A stretch of DNA of 64,000 nt from Euclidia mi (taxonomy: Eukaryota > Arthropoda > Insecta > Lepidoptera > Erebidae). The stretch covers positions 57,450,047 to 57,514,046 of the forward strand of contig OX123197.2 of assembly GCA_944739405.2 (NCBI GenBank). Reading direction: 5' to 3'. The first letter of the stretch is position 1. Every line of letters begins with the position of its first letter. The notes beneath the pieces are model-generated. The model was not told the DNA's origin and ran no database searches. It saw nothing but the letters and a program-made list of their open reading frames with translations. Position numbers and translations under genes: made by a program. Positions 39,360 to 50,034 of the stretch are shown here, in pieces.

Positions 39360-42317
39360 TTATGACGATTCAGTTAATGCATTTAGATAATTCTGCCGAA
39401 CTCTAGTTTTAAACGTAAAACGGTTAGTGGACATCCTGATATCAAGAGGGAGAGCATTCCACAGACGGATAGATTGTATGATAAAGGATGAATGTACTAG
39501 GGTGGAATTGTGAGAAGGACAAAGAAGCAGAAGATTATTGGAGGAACGAAGATTTTTCTCATGTGTATTACACAGAAATTGAAGATGTGAAGTTAAATAG
39601 ATGGGTGCACAAGGAGAGTGCAGTAAAGAATGAAGGGTACACAAAGTACGCAGGCTACGCCGTTGACGCATAGGTAACCATCGTAACTTTGATCGGTACT
39701 CAGAAATGTGGTCAAATTTGCGGAGATTAAAAACGAATCTAATGCAATTATTGAGAAGGCGATCGACCTTATTGAGGAGATCTGCATTAAGGTCGAGATA
39801 GCACACGTCACCATAGTCGATGATGGGAAATATTAAAGTCTGTACTAGCATTGTCTTAGTCCTGAATGGCAGAAAGTTCTTCAGTCGGTAAAGCGACCGC
39901 AAGGCACCAGTGACTTTACGACTCACATTCGCTACCTGAGTCCGCCAGTTAAGGTTGGCATCAATATGTAAGCCAAGATCCTTGACGCTTGAACTAAACG
40001 GGATTATAGATCCATCAAAAATGACAGCAGGTAGTGATTGCAAGTCAACCCTGCTTAAAATACGGGAACTACCAACGAGAATAGCCTGACATTTAGCAGG
40101 GTTCACTGCCAGGCCAAACCGTTCCGACCAGACCTTTATAGCATTCAAATCTTGGTTTATAGCTGCTATGGCTGAATCTAAATTTTCTGAAGAGGACTGT
40201 GTATAAAGTTGTAGGTCATCAGCATACAGATGATACGCACAATGAAGTTCATGAGTAAGAAGATTAATAAATAATGCAAATAGAAGAGGAGAAAGTATTC
40301 CGCCTTGAGGAACACCAGAGTCCAAAGTACGCCATGTTGATGAAGTTTCATCGACGCGTACTGACTGCTGGCGTCCTCGAAGATAACAGGAGAACCATTC
40401 CAGTGCCATAGGTGAGATCATTAGATAGGATAGGACTGGAAGGAGAAGGTCGTGACTGACGTTGTTAAAGGCGTTTGAGAAGTCCACCAAGATCAAAAGA
40501 GTAAGCCTGGTGTCCTCCACCCCCGCCCTCACATCGCCAGTCACCTTGAGCAATGCGGTGACAGTACTATGTCCAGGTCTGAATCCAGATTGAAAGGGTG
40601 ACAGGATGTTGTTTTCGTAAACAAACCCAGACAACTGTCTCTGAACGCATGACTCAAGTACCTTGGATAGAAAGGGAAGAATGGATATGGGACGGTAATG
40701 TGTCAGGAGAGTGGGATTCGACATTTTGGGCAAAGGACGCACATAGGCTTTACGCCATATGTAGGGAAATTGACCAGTGTCAAGGGAAAAGTTTAGGATA
40801 TGGGTAATTACAGGTAAAATTTGTTCAAGGATAACCGTGATCATGCGACGACTAATGTCATCGCATCCCACGGCTTTGGACTTAATTGACAGGATAATCT
40901 TTTTAATCTCACCTGATGATAAAGGAGAAAAAGAGAAAGAATTAATATTCAAACGAGGTAAGCTAGCCAAGTAGGCTATGGTTTGACTTTTGGTTTGGTC
41001 GTCCAAAGTGACAGTAGTTGTAAAATGACGATTAATGTCATCCAAACTAATAGTCACCGGTAGAACCACTTGGCCATGAGGTTTCCCAATGCCTAGTGTC
41101 CTTAAAAACTGCCATACATTAGCAGGGGATGAGTTGGTAACATTTTCGGAGATATGTCGGCGTTTAGCGTTGCGTACCATCTGGTTGCACCTGTTCCTAG
41201 CTATCTTGAAAAGAGACCAATTGTCGTCTCACCGATCCTTTTTATATTTGCGGAAAGCTCGGTCCCTCCGTCGCATCGCCATCCAAATCCCCTCAGTCAT
41301 CCAAGGAGCAGGTGGACGTTTCAATTTTATTTTTCTGATGGGTGCATGCACGTCGAACAACTTCGTAACCGTGTTGTTAAAAAAATCGACTTTGTCGTCT
41401 ATAGTGATGGCTGACATCAGCGGTTCCCAGTCGATATTCGCAGCATCTATCCTCAACCTTTCAACGTCCATTCGCCCATAACAACGCAAGTACAGTACTT
41501 TAGGACTTGGTTTAGGAGGCTTCAGGAAATACGAGAGGAAGACAAGGTCATGACGGGAGAAGCCAGGAGCAGGATGCTGACCATGAGAGCGGACCAAGGT
41601 AGGATTAGAGGTGAGGATTAAGTCTAACCAGGTGTCCTCCCCGTTAGGGTTGTGGTGAGTGGCATTAAGAGGCAAAACGTGAAGGCTGGCAGACTCGGTG
41701 ATATGGATAAGTTTGAGGGAGCGAGGTGAATGATGGGATAAAAGGTCAGTGTTAAAATCGCCCATGATGATATGATGTGCATACTCAGAACCCAACGATT
41801 CTAAAACCGATTCCAAATCAGTGAAGTAGTTGACCGAAGGAGGGCAGTATACTACTCCAAGAACCAATTTGATTCCCCTGACCCAAACCTCAAGAAAAAG
41901 ATACTCCGCAGAAGTAGAGTGTTGGGAGGAGGAAGATAACATTTTATAAGATAAATTGCTACGGAGATAAATAGCAACACCTCCGCCTCGTTTGTCAAGT
42001 CGGTCATTCCGGATTAAAACGAATCCTGAAAGAGGGTATGAGGTAGAATGAAGCTGAGGTTTGAGCCAGCTCTCGGAGATCAGGATGGCATGAACGTTGG
42101 TGTCAGTAAATGTTTCTACAAGTTCGCTAAAATGACTTGGAACGCTTTGTGCATTTATATGACACACATTTAGGTAATTATTGGTTGTTGGATTGAACTG
42201 CTCGTGTAGAATATCACTTAGAGACTGACTGTCATTAATGGAGCAGAAACTGTCATCGGCAGACAAAATAACTGAATCATTCGCAGAATGAAAAGAATTA
42301 TCGTCGGAAATAGACAT
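39360..42317 (-). pseudogene. LINE Z ORF2: AP endonuclease-RT, one stop codon
   Basis: An ATG at 42,317 opens a frame of about 985 codons interrupted only by a TGA at about 41,226. Endonuclease: NVCHINAQSVPSHFSELV, LISESWLK (catalytic Glu), RGGGVAIYLRSNL, HIIMGDFNTDLLS, TWLDLILTS and GFSRHDLVFLSY. Linker: PPAPWMTEGIWMAMRRRDR. RT: KAVGCDDISRRMI, HYRPISILPFLSKVLE, FQSGFRPGHSTVTALL, LLILVDFSNAFNNVSHD, SGVPQGGILSPLLFALFIN and HLYADDLQLY (intact YADD), then DLGLHIDANLNWRTQV and LWNALPLDIR. Only the stop, ORF1 truncation and the BEL/Pao insertion damage it, so the copy is fairly recent. Confidence 0.92.
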
Positions 42318-42768
42318 AAATAATAATATATAATAAACGTACTAATAATATGTAAATAATTCAAAATAATATAATATATAAGCAATATAAAAATATATAA
42401 ATTATTAATTATACACGATTAGTGAAAAGTTACTGTGCTCTCTGCACCACCCGCCAGCAAACACAAACATGAAAAACAAATATCAGTAACAAAAAAAAAT
42501 AATTTAGAAAGATAACAAAACGTAATACAAAACACAATAAACAACACAAACATAGACGAAACAAAAAGAATTAATTTCATCTGAGAACACAAAGAAAACA
42601 TTGCAAATAAGATTTCTGAACGTAACGTAAAAAGATTGTGACAAAAGAAATAAACAAACTAATAGGCTATTAAGTAATCATGCATAAACATTGAGGCTAG
42701 AGTATAGTTGGAAAAACAGAATATAGAAAGTAAAAGAGTTAGAAACAGAGATAGTAGTGAGTTGTTAC

Positions 42769-42916
42769 TTATTTACGCGGCTTAGAGGTTGTGTTCGATG
42801 ATATGACAGCCCCGACGCCGCTCTTGCTCGCAGATCCGCTTGCCTGTCTGGGATATTTCTGTAGCAGACTGTCCAGGCCGTCCGAAGTTGTCACCTTATG
42901 CCGAGTGCCATCCATC
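42769..42916 (-). pseudogene. LINE Z ORF1, C-terminal remnant
   Basis: The minus strand reads MDGTRHKVTTSDGLDSLLQK then ASGSASKSGVGAVISSN and ends in KPRK before a stop at 42,769. The piece begins where X sequence stops, so this is what remains of ORF1 after 5' truncation. Serine- and basic-rich, with no domain recognised. Confidence 0.5.
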
Positions 42917-43919
42917 ATTTCAGTGTGTCGATGTAAATGGGACTACATCCTCTAAATTACCTATACAGTTAGGCGTTCCACAAGGTTCAATTCTAGGTCC
43001 TTTTCTGTTCCTTGTATATATTAATGACTTACCTTTTTATTTAAAAAACATCTGTGATGTTGTACTTTTTGCAGATGAAACGTCACTTATTTTTAAAGTA
43101 GACAGGAATAGGAATGAATTTGATGATGTAAATAATGCACTTATACAAGTTACACAATGGTTTACAGCAAACAACCTAGTACTTAATTCTAAAAAAACTA
43201 AATGTGTTAAATTTGCCTTACCTAACGTTAGACAACTGGGACCTAATATTATGCTAAATAGGGAGGAACTTGAGACAGTTGACTCTACAGTGTTTCTAGG
43301 CATTACATTAGATAATAAGTTACAATGGGGTGCACATATAGCATGACTTGCAGGTAAGCTCAGCTCTGCAGCGTATGCTGTCAGAAAAGTTAGACAACTT
43401 ACTGATGTTGACACAGCTCGTCTAGTTTATTTTAGCTATTTTCATAGTGTCATGTCTTACGGCATTTTGTTATGGGGCAAAGCTGCGGATATTCAGAATA
43501 TCTTTGTTCTACAGAAACGAGCGGTACGAGCAATATACATGTTGGGTGCTAAAGATACTCTTAGGGAACGCTTTAAGTCTATAGGAATTCTAACAGTAGC
43601 CTCGCAGTTCTTATTTGCTAATATATTGTATATTAGGCAAAATATAGGTTTATTTACTACAAAAAGTGACATACATAATATAAATACTAGGAACAGGCAT
43701 AAGTTATATGCCCCTTATCATCGTTTACATAAAGTTAACAATTCTTTTGTAGGGCTAGGTATTCGTATTTACAATAAAATACCAATTAGTCTCTTAGAAT
43801 TACCATTTAATACGTTTAAAAGTAAAATAAAAGACTGCCTTATTAGGAAAGGTTATTATACTGTTAATGATTATTTTAGTGATAAGGATAGATGGTCACT
43901 TACACTAGACAACTCATGA
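42917..43919 (+). pseudogene. X ORF2, second half of RT and C-terminal domain
   Basis: Resumes exactly where 32,412 broke off: QCVDVNGTTSSKLPI, LGVPQGSILGPFLFLVYIND, then VVLFADETSLIF. The FADD box has changed to FADE, a conservative loss of the second catalytic aspartate. The frame stops once at about 43,344 (GAHIA then TGA) and continues LAGKLSSAAYAVRKVRQL, MSYGILLWGKAADIQNIFVL, QKRAVRAIYMLG, LGIRIYNKIPISLLEL and DRWSLTLDNS. Upstream codons to 42,840 belong to LINE Z antisense. Confidence 0.9.
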
Positions 43920-45724
43920 TCTACTACTTATTTAGAATTTATATAGATACTTAGCATTTTTCAGTTTATTATTATATAACATTTCTAGTTTTTTTAAATT
44001 ATTATTCGTTTATTATAATTAGGTCACTCCACTTACTACATTTACATTTGCATTGTTGTTCCACTTATTTTATTACAATTTACTGTACTGTAAGATGTAG
44101 ATAACTCGTTATCATGGTCTGTGAACTAACGTTTTTGTGATTTTGTGTATTCATATATCGTCACTTCTGTAACATACATTTCCACCATAGTCCTGAACAT
44201 GGTCACGAGTTGTATACATTATAAGACGTAAGTGGATGCTCCTGTTACACAATATTCGCTGTTCGCATTGGAAGGCTAACTAAAACACATAATTTAGTAA
44301 CTGCATTAATTACTTAAGTATTACGTCTGTAACTATTACTATTTACAAGTAATTTAGTTCAATGTGTAACAGTTGCAGCTCCTTACAAAAATAAAAATAT
44401 GTACCATAATATTGGCGATTTAAAAGAGTGGCCTCGAGTTTTATTGCCCGTTCTTTCTCGTGGCTCTACCTATTGCTTTGCGAACGAGGCAGTAAATGTA
44501 AATGAAGAAGCATTAAGTAATTTAATTTTAAAATTTACGTTCATAAGCGTCACCTTGTGACCTAGATGAATAAATGATTTTGACTTTGACTTTGACTTTG
44601 ACTGGGATTCGAACCCTAGATTATGATCCTAAGCCAGGCCAGCCAACAAAAACTCTGTAGGTACTTATTTAACCATTCAATATAGTCTGAACAAGATAGC
44701 AAAATAATGACTTCTTACCTTTAAAACTTAAAATAACTAATTAGAATACACAATTATCTACACTAATTTTATAAAGAGGAAAAAATTGTATTTTTGTTTG
44801 TATGTCTGTTTGTTTGTTTGTAATGGATAAACTCAAAAACTACTGGACCGATTTTAAAAAATTCTTTCACCATTAGAAAGCTACATTATCTGCGAGTAAC
44901 ATAGGCTATATTTTATTTTAGAAAAATAAGGGTCTGTAAGATATTTGGGTTTTTCGGGTATGCGAAGTAGTTCCCTCAGGACACGGGTGAAACCGCGGGA
45001 AACGGCTAGTAGATGAATATAAAAGTCTATTAAAATAATCTTACCGTTTTATTTCCTTTGAAAAATTTCGCGCCAAACTGACTCGCAAGCACGGAGGTGC
45101 TTACGCCGCGGTGAATATTCGCTGTGCAACGCTAACGACATTTCGTTCGAACGAAAGAGTGAGATAGCCGATGCTGTTTGTCATTCTTCTGTTAGCTAAC
45201 CGCCAAACCTTTGATTTACCTTGTTAACTAACCACCATACCAGATATTTTTTTTGGGAGGGAAAAAAAGGGTAAGCGACAATGTAAGGCGACATTAGTTT
45301 GGATGATTTATCCTAAGCGCCTTCGATGATTGATTTGGTGACTAAGGAAAATAAGAATAAGCGCCAAAAAAGTCACGGAAATGAGACCTAAATGTAATAA
45401 ATGACATATATTTTATCCAAAGAAACTGCCCTAATATCCTAACCGAAAGTTAGGTACACAAAGATTTAAGTAAAATTTGATTAAGGTATTTTTTACAAAA
45501 AAATATTTACAGCTAAACTACTTAACGTTCAAGTAAAGAAAAAATAATCAAAGCCAAAATTGCTTATCTCACAGTTTTGAAATATTATTTTTATCCAACC
45601 ACCATAATACAAAATACACCAAAAATAACTGTCGTTTATGACGAAAAACATAGTGTTAGAACCTCAATTCCTTTACTGCCTAAGCGACAAAAAGTTTGTC
45701 CTAGAGCCACGAAACTTAGACCAT

Positions 45725-46245
45725 TAGACGCAGAAAAAAAAGCCGATTCTAACCATATAATATATAAGTCGATTTCGCAAAAAATTTTGCTTACCCCCTT
45801 TTGGCCGGAAGGCATCGATATTTATAGTTTTAAATTGATAAAGGACATCTTTAGTAGTCACAACGATAAATTCAAAGGCTGCATCACATTCTGGCACACA
45901 GTCCCTAAGAAGTATTTCAGCAGACATGGAAGATGAGTCGAGCGACCCTGTAGTTATTATAGGTATATTAGAAAAAAACTTCTCAAATTCTGTCGCTACT
46001 TCCAGGTCCTCTGCAACACTCACATTATTGATATTTAATAAGAAGTCACGGCAGCGTGCTTTGGCTCTGCCAGTTTCATTGTTGATGACATTCCAGGTAG
46101 CCTTTATAGTGTTTTCTGATAATTTTATTTTATTTCTCAAATAAATAGATTTTGCTGTACTACAAGCTTGTCTAAATATTTTGGAATATTTTGTTACATA
46201 AAAAGTCCTGACTATTATTATAAGTTTTTTCATCATACAGTTCAT
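45725..46245 (-). pseudogene. X ORF2 RT start (right arm)
   Basis: Mirror of 26,240-26,690, reading KSIYLRNKIKLSENTIKATW through TTKDVLYQFKTINID, then on into the shared non-coding block without the TA element. The upstream part (endonuclease, SINE, insert) is missing: at about 46,250-46,310 the sequence jumps via an AT-rich join to the TTAA-element end. Confidence 0.8.
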
Positions 46246-46299
46246 ATAAAAAAATATATTTAATAAAAAAATATAAAAAATATATTTATATCATAGTAA

Positions 46300-46634
46300 A
46301 AAAATATATTTAATTACACGCATACGATTAGCACGTTATCATGGAGCGCGCGAAATAAAGAGTGGCATTTGACATTATCTTTTCGTTCCGGGTTAACGAT
46401 TCTAGACTCGCTTCGTATTTTTAGCATGAAGAAATGTTCAATGATTTGAATAGAACAGAGACAAAGGATTTAAAAGATAACGTAATAGAAAGAAACAGTT
46501 AATTCAGACCGAGTATAGCGCTGTAACCAAAAAGGGAAAATAGTCACTTGTTCACACTAATTGCGTAGACCGCGCAGTCTACGGAATTTCGAAAAAGGGA
46601 TAATAGTCACTAGTGCGCGGTCAAGCGGTTAAAC
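46300..46634. mobile_element. Half of the TTAA-flanked element (right arm)
   Basis: Complement of 23,527-23,860 of the left arm, ending GGTCAAGCGGTTAA at 46,621-46,634. The other terminus was removed by the deletion joining 46,250 and 46,310. Confidence 0.7.
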
Positions 46635-46697
46635 TATGTACAGAATTCAATGTCTTATTAAATATATTGCCAGAGATTGATTCTATTGTCTCAAAAT

Positions 46698-47640
46698 TCA
46701 ATTTAAAGAATTTGGAACGGATTCCAAGCTTATATTGCCTGTCAAATTTGACTGCTCAATAAAAGCAGTGTGGTTAGCCAAAACCTTGGCTGTGTTATTA
46801 ATACAATAAGCTAGCGAGGATGCTATTTGTCTTTTATAAAATTGTGATATATAATAATCATCATATGTCAAATAAAAAATTCTAATTAGAGTATTAGAGT
46901 TAATTATGTCAATTAAATTATTATAACATGTCATGGTATGTAATTTGGAATTAATCATAAATATATAATCATTTTGAGCTTGTGGCAACAGCTTACTGTA
47001 AGGAAAAGCAAGAAACAGATTTTTATTACTTTTAAATTCAGTAATTGGTCAAAATATCTCTTTATTAAATTAATATTTGCATTTCCTCTTCTCCCAATAA
47101 CTTGATGCAGGACAGTATGATTTAGATAAAATTGATTGCATTATCTGAGAAAAGCTTGCTCCAGGCATACAAAAGTTAGTAGTAGTCATACCTGTCCTTT
47201 TCCTCAATAATTGGCTCATGTTTTTACCTATCTCATCGCTAAACATTAATAGTTTGTCGGTGTTTGTAATGTGGGGTGAGAAAGAAGTGCCAGAATTAGA
47301 ATAAGAATTAATGGTGCTGTTATCCACTGCAGCAGAACACATCAAACCAGTGACAGCAAATCAGAGCAATAATTCAAAGTTGTTGGCTGTGAATGACTCT
47401 GTGGCGCCTGGCTAAGTTCATTACCATGACTATTATTAGTCAAAGATTGAAGTCTCTCTTCATTGTACTTACACAAGTCCACTAACTCATCCATTGCCAA
47501 GATATGCTCGTTAATTTGTTTTGTGATAGATTATATTTGTTTGTCATGTTAGCCAAAGAATCTTGTAAACTATCAATCTCCATCTGCAAACAATGAATAT
47601 CAGCATCATATTTCAATAGATTTTAATCTAATTTAGTAAG
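46698..47640 (-). pseudogene. X ORF1 C-terminal half (right arm)
   Basis: Mirror of 22,530-23,460 with the same motifs (LLMFSDEIGKNMSQLLRKR, YCINNTAKVLANHT) and the same disabling shifts. One extra difference is that the frame MCSAAVD to FCMPGASFSQIM stays open longer here. Non-functional. Confidence 0.75.
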
Positions 47641-47771
47641 ACATACTGACATATATCTTTTTACATTAACATATTTTTTGCATAATTTTCACAATAACAT
47701 TATACCAAGTTATTAATTTTAACTATATACATTGCTATCTTACATAATCATAATATCTAAACATATATACA

Positions 47772-48143
47772 CAGGGTGTCACAAGACCCATCACCAAGCC
47801 AAAGTCTACTCGTTGTGGACATCATGCCTAGTCATACAAACCAAAAATAATACCTGGGAAACATTTTTTTTTTTAAGTTTTCACATTTTTTAAACCGCAA
47901 TTAAGAGCGCGTCCGTGCAAAGCTCGAAATACCTACTTATCCACGGGGTCATAGGGTATCTAAAGAACATATTGGCGGGGTAAATGCATCAATTTTGTAC
48001 GTAATAAGAAAAAATCCATACATACTTTGAGCCTCAATATTTCCTGAACCAGTAATTTCCCAGGTATGGTGCCGAAGTTAAAAATGTTTGTAGTGATTGG
48101 TAAAACATGGGATTTCAGTTTTCGTTAAGGGTCTTTTTACACC

Positions 48144-48147
<4 letters not shown>
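47772..48147. repeat. MITE-like element with CAGGGTGT termini
   Basis: ACAGGGTGTCACAAGACCC at 47,771 is the near-complement of GGGTCTTTTTACACCCTGT at 48,129-48,147 (three mismatches in 19), and TA-rich DNA flanks both sides. No coding capacity. The left arm has only one of the termini. Confidence 0.5.

Positions 48148-48226
<79 letters not shown>
48148..48226. repeat. TA microsatellite
   Basis: About 80 bases of uninterrupted TA between the MITE-like terminus and the truncated end of the endonuclease ORF. It creates a spurious Tyr/Ile extension of that frame. Confidence 0.9.
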
Positions 48227-48228
<2 letters not shown>

Positions 48229-48229
48229 T

Positions 48230-48974
48230 ACATAAATCTAAGAAAGCTGGCAGCATTGCCACGCTGGATGGCAATGCTGAGTCTTTGAGCAAAGAATAAA
48301 CCAGCCCTCTGGTCACTTGAGACGTTGATTAAACGTTTAGATATATCTCGGAATAAAGAGCGAGCGCTCGGACCCCATGAGCCTAGCGTTTCCACCCCAA
48401 ACGGCTCAAATACATAATTAGCTACTAGATTACTGTATTTTCGCCGTTTGACGGTTTCCGCAGATGCAGCAGCAGCGCCAGCATGGCCTCCCGTGCTTGG
48501 AACATGGGATGGCGCGAGGGTGTCTACGCAGGTTGCGTCCCACACCAAAGGCCTACCCATTTTCCATGGCAATAATGACATACCGTCAGGTCTCTTCCCA
48601 TCGTCGCGCACCAAACCATTTGGTTCAAGTACAGCTGGTACGCCAGACGTGACAAGAGCACGACGGATTATGTCATTTACGTTAGCATGACGAGGAATTC
48701 TACCAGCGCTTCTGCTGCAAGACAGCCCATGGTGTCCGAGGCTATCGACGTCTTCTCCACAATGACATTGATGCGGAGAGACACACGGAACACCTAAACG
48801 AAGACAAGTGGCGATGCGGAACGTCTCATCGTCTAACATGGTTCCTGTGTTGGACGATGGTAGTGTCTGAAGCCATAAACCGGATTCCCATTCCCCCACA
48901 GCAAGCAAGCGAGCTCGCTCTGTAACATCAAAAGATGTATCCAAAAGATTTTTTCTCACAATAATGTTTTGCAA
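48230..48974 (-). CDS. Solitary R2-like (REL) endonuclease ORF (right arm)
   Basis: Mirror of 21,235-22,015 with about eight residue changes in 253. All key motifs are kept: CHCGEDVDSLGHHGLSC, RIPRHAN, KRPDG, VWDATCVDT and KRRKY. The last ten or so residues (GTLPDDIDAEAF in the other arm) are lost to a deletion; the frame instead runs through the TA repeat to 48,078. Upstream it opens at a TTG with no ATG, as in the left arm. That both copies are free of stops inside otherwise broken elements is notable. Activity cannot be judged. Confidence 0.6.
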
Positions 48975-49058
48975 TAATCTACATTTATGTTCGATTTCTT
49001 GTACATTCTTAATAATTTTTCCTTTTTTCTAATAAATTTATTAATTTAATATACTTCT

Positions 49059-49592
49059 TCAATTTATTACGGGCTCTAATGTTTCTAAATGACTGAATAG
49101 TTGATTGAATAAAATGACTGAATTAGAATCTGTTAGATCAATAGTCACTATATTCTTACTGTCATCATCGGAGATAGCAAAAACCAATCCTGGAGCGCTG
49201 CCAACCAGCTCATCAAATAATGACTGTGTGGTTACTGATTTTAAAGACCGGTTTGCACTTTCTAATCTGTTAATATGATCATTGGCCTCACTTAGGAGAC
49301 CCTCTAACTCAGTGATGCGTTTTAGAGCGTTCTCAAAGTCATCACTGCACCTGTCAAATTGTGTTACAATATTATGTAATCTATCCCGTTCATCTAGGGT
49401 AGTGAGTAAATTAGAGTGTATTTCTGCCATCTCACTCCTAAGCTGAGAGTTTTTACCTAAAATCTGTAGCATCTCTTCCTCATTGTCATCATGTTCACTT
49501 TGTAGTGACTGACACAAAACCTTATATTTCTTTAGTTCTACGAGGGTCACCTGTAATTTCTCATTATTTAAGCGTGCCCTTCTGGTCATCAT
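49059..49592 (-). CDS. X ORF1 N-terminal half, coiled coil (right arm)
   Basis: Mirror of 20,615-21,148: 177 codons from ATG, with about seven residue changes (for example Glu for Lys in NEEEMLQ). Same coiled coil and SLFDELVGSAPG end. Also cut short by the inserted endonuclease fragment. Confidence 0.75.
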   Translation of the reverse strand: MMTRRARLNNEKLQVTLVELKKYKVLCQSLQSEHDDNEEEMLQILGKNSQLRSEMAEIHSNLLTTLDERDRLHNIVTQFDRCSDDFENALKRITELEGLLSEANDHINRLESANRSLKSVTTQSLFDELVGSAPGLVFAISDDDSKNIVTIDLTDSNSVILFNQLFSHLETLEPVIN

Positions 49593-50034
49593 CTTGACAA
49601 AATTAAGTTAATTAACTTTTCTTGGTAAACAAAGCAAGAAAAGTTCACCGAGGTTTGTGTAAGACACAACAAAGTTGATTGTATAGATTGAGGTAGGCTG
49701 ACTTAGTATTATCGCTAGTGTAAGGTGTAAGAATTTCAAATAACAAGTAAACTCACCTCAGATTGGCTCAAAGTTAGCTATTATTGTAAAAATTATGCAA
49801 ATTCTTTTAAATAAAATTGTTCGTTATCGTTACTTTGACAGTTGACTTACTTCACTTTGCAAAACTTTTACAACTTGATAAACACCACTTATCACTGTTA
49901 TTATAAAAGAATTATAATTATCACAGCTTATTACGTAAGGAGTTAGCAAGTTAGGCACATTATTATTGATTAAATAGATTTAAAAATTATAAATTATTGG
50001 GAGAAGTACAGTTTTACGTTTTACCGCCAGTGAT

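Larger units (their letters stand above)
32413..42916 (-). mobile_element. LINE family Z inserted in X, itself carrying BEL/Pao
   Basis: The minus-strand element starts (5') inside ORF1 at 42,916 and ends with an AAATAAATAAAT-like tail at 32,413-32,435. The neighbouring ATTT on both sides (32,409-32,412 and 42,917-42,920) is a candidate short target duplication. Order: ORF1 C-terminus, about 450 bases, ORF2 (42,317-39,360), 3' UTR. The 3' UTR is split by the BEL/Pao insertion at 32,715-39,330. The family matches 15,852-16,640. I would group it with CR1/L2-like LINEs, tentatively. Confidence 0.85.
30584..44594 (+). mobile_element. LINE family X, second copy, split by a 10.5 kb insertion
   Basis: Begins in the endonuclease (5' truncated) at 30,584, right after the SINE sequence CCCAACCTGG, and ends with a TTTGAC-repeat tail at 44,573-44,594, immediately before GGGATTCGAACC of the same SINE. 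The shared bases at the junction allow a 2-4 bp target duplication. The body is 30,584-32,412 plus 42,917-44,594; everything between is LINE Z with BEL/Pao inside. The 3' UTR is about 43,920-44,572. Coding is almost intact apart from the insertion. Confidence 0.85.

Noticed and set aside
48078..48240. C-terminal extension of the right-arm endonuclease frame
   Set aside because: It translates the TA repeat and MITE-like DNA; the left arm shows the real C-terminus.
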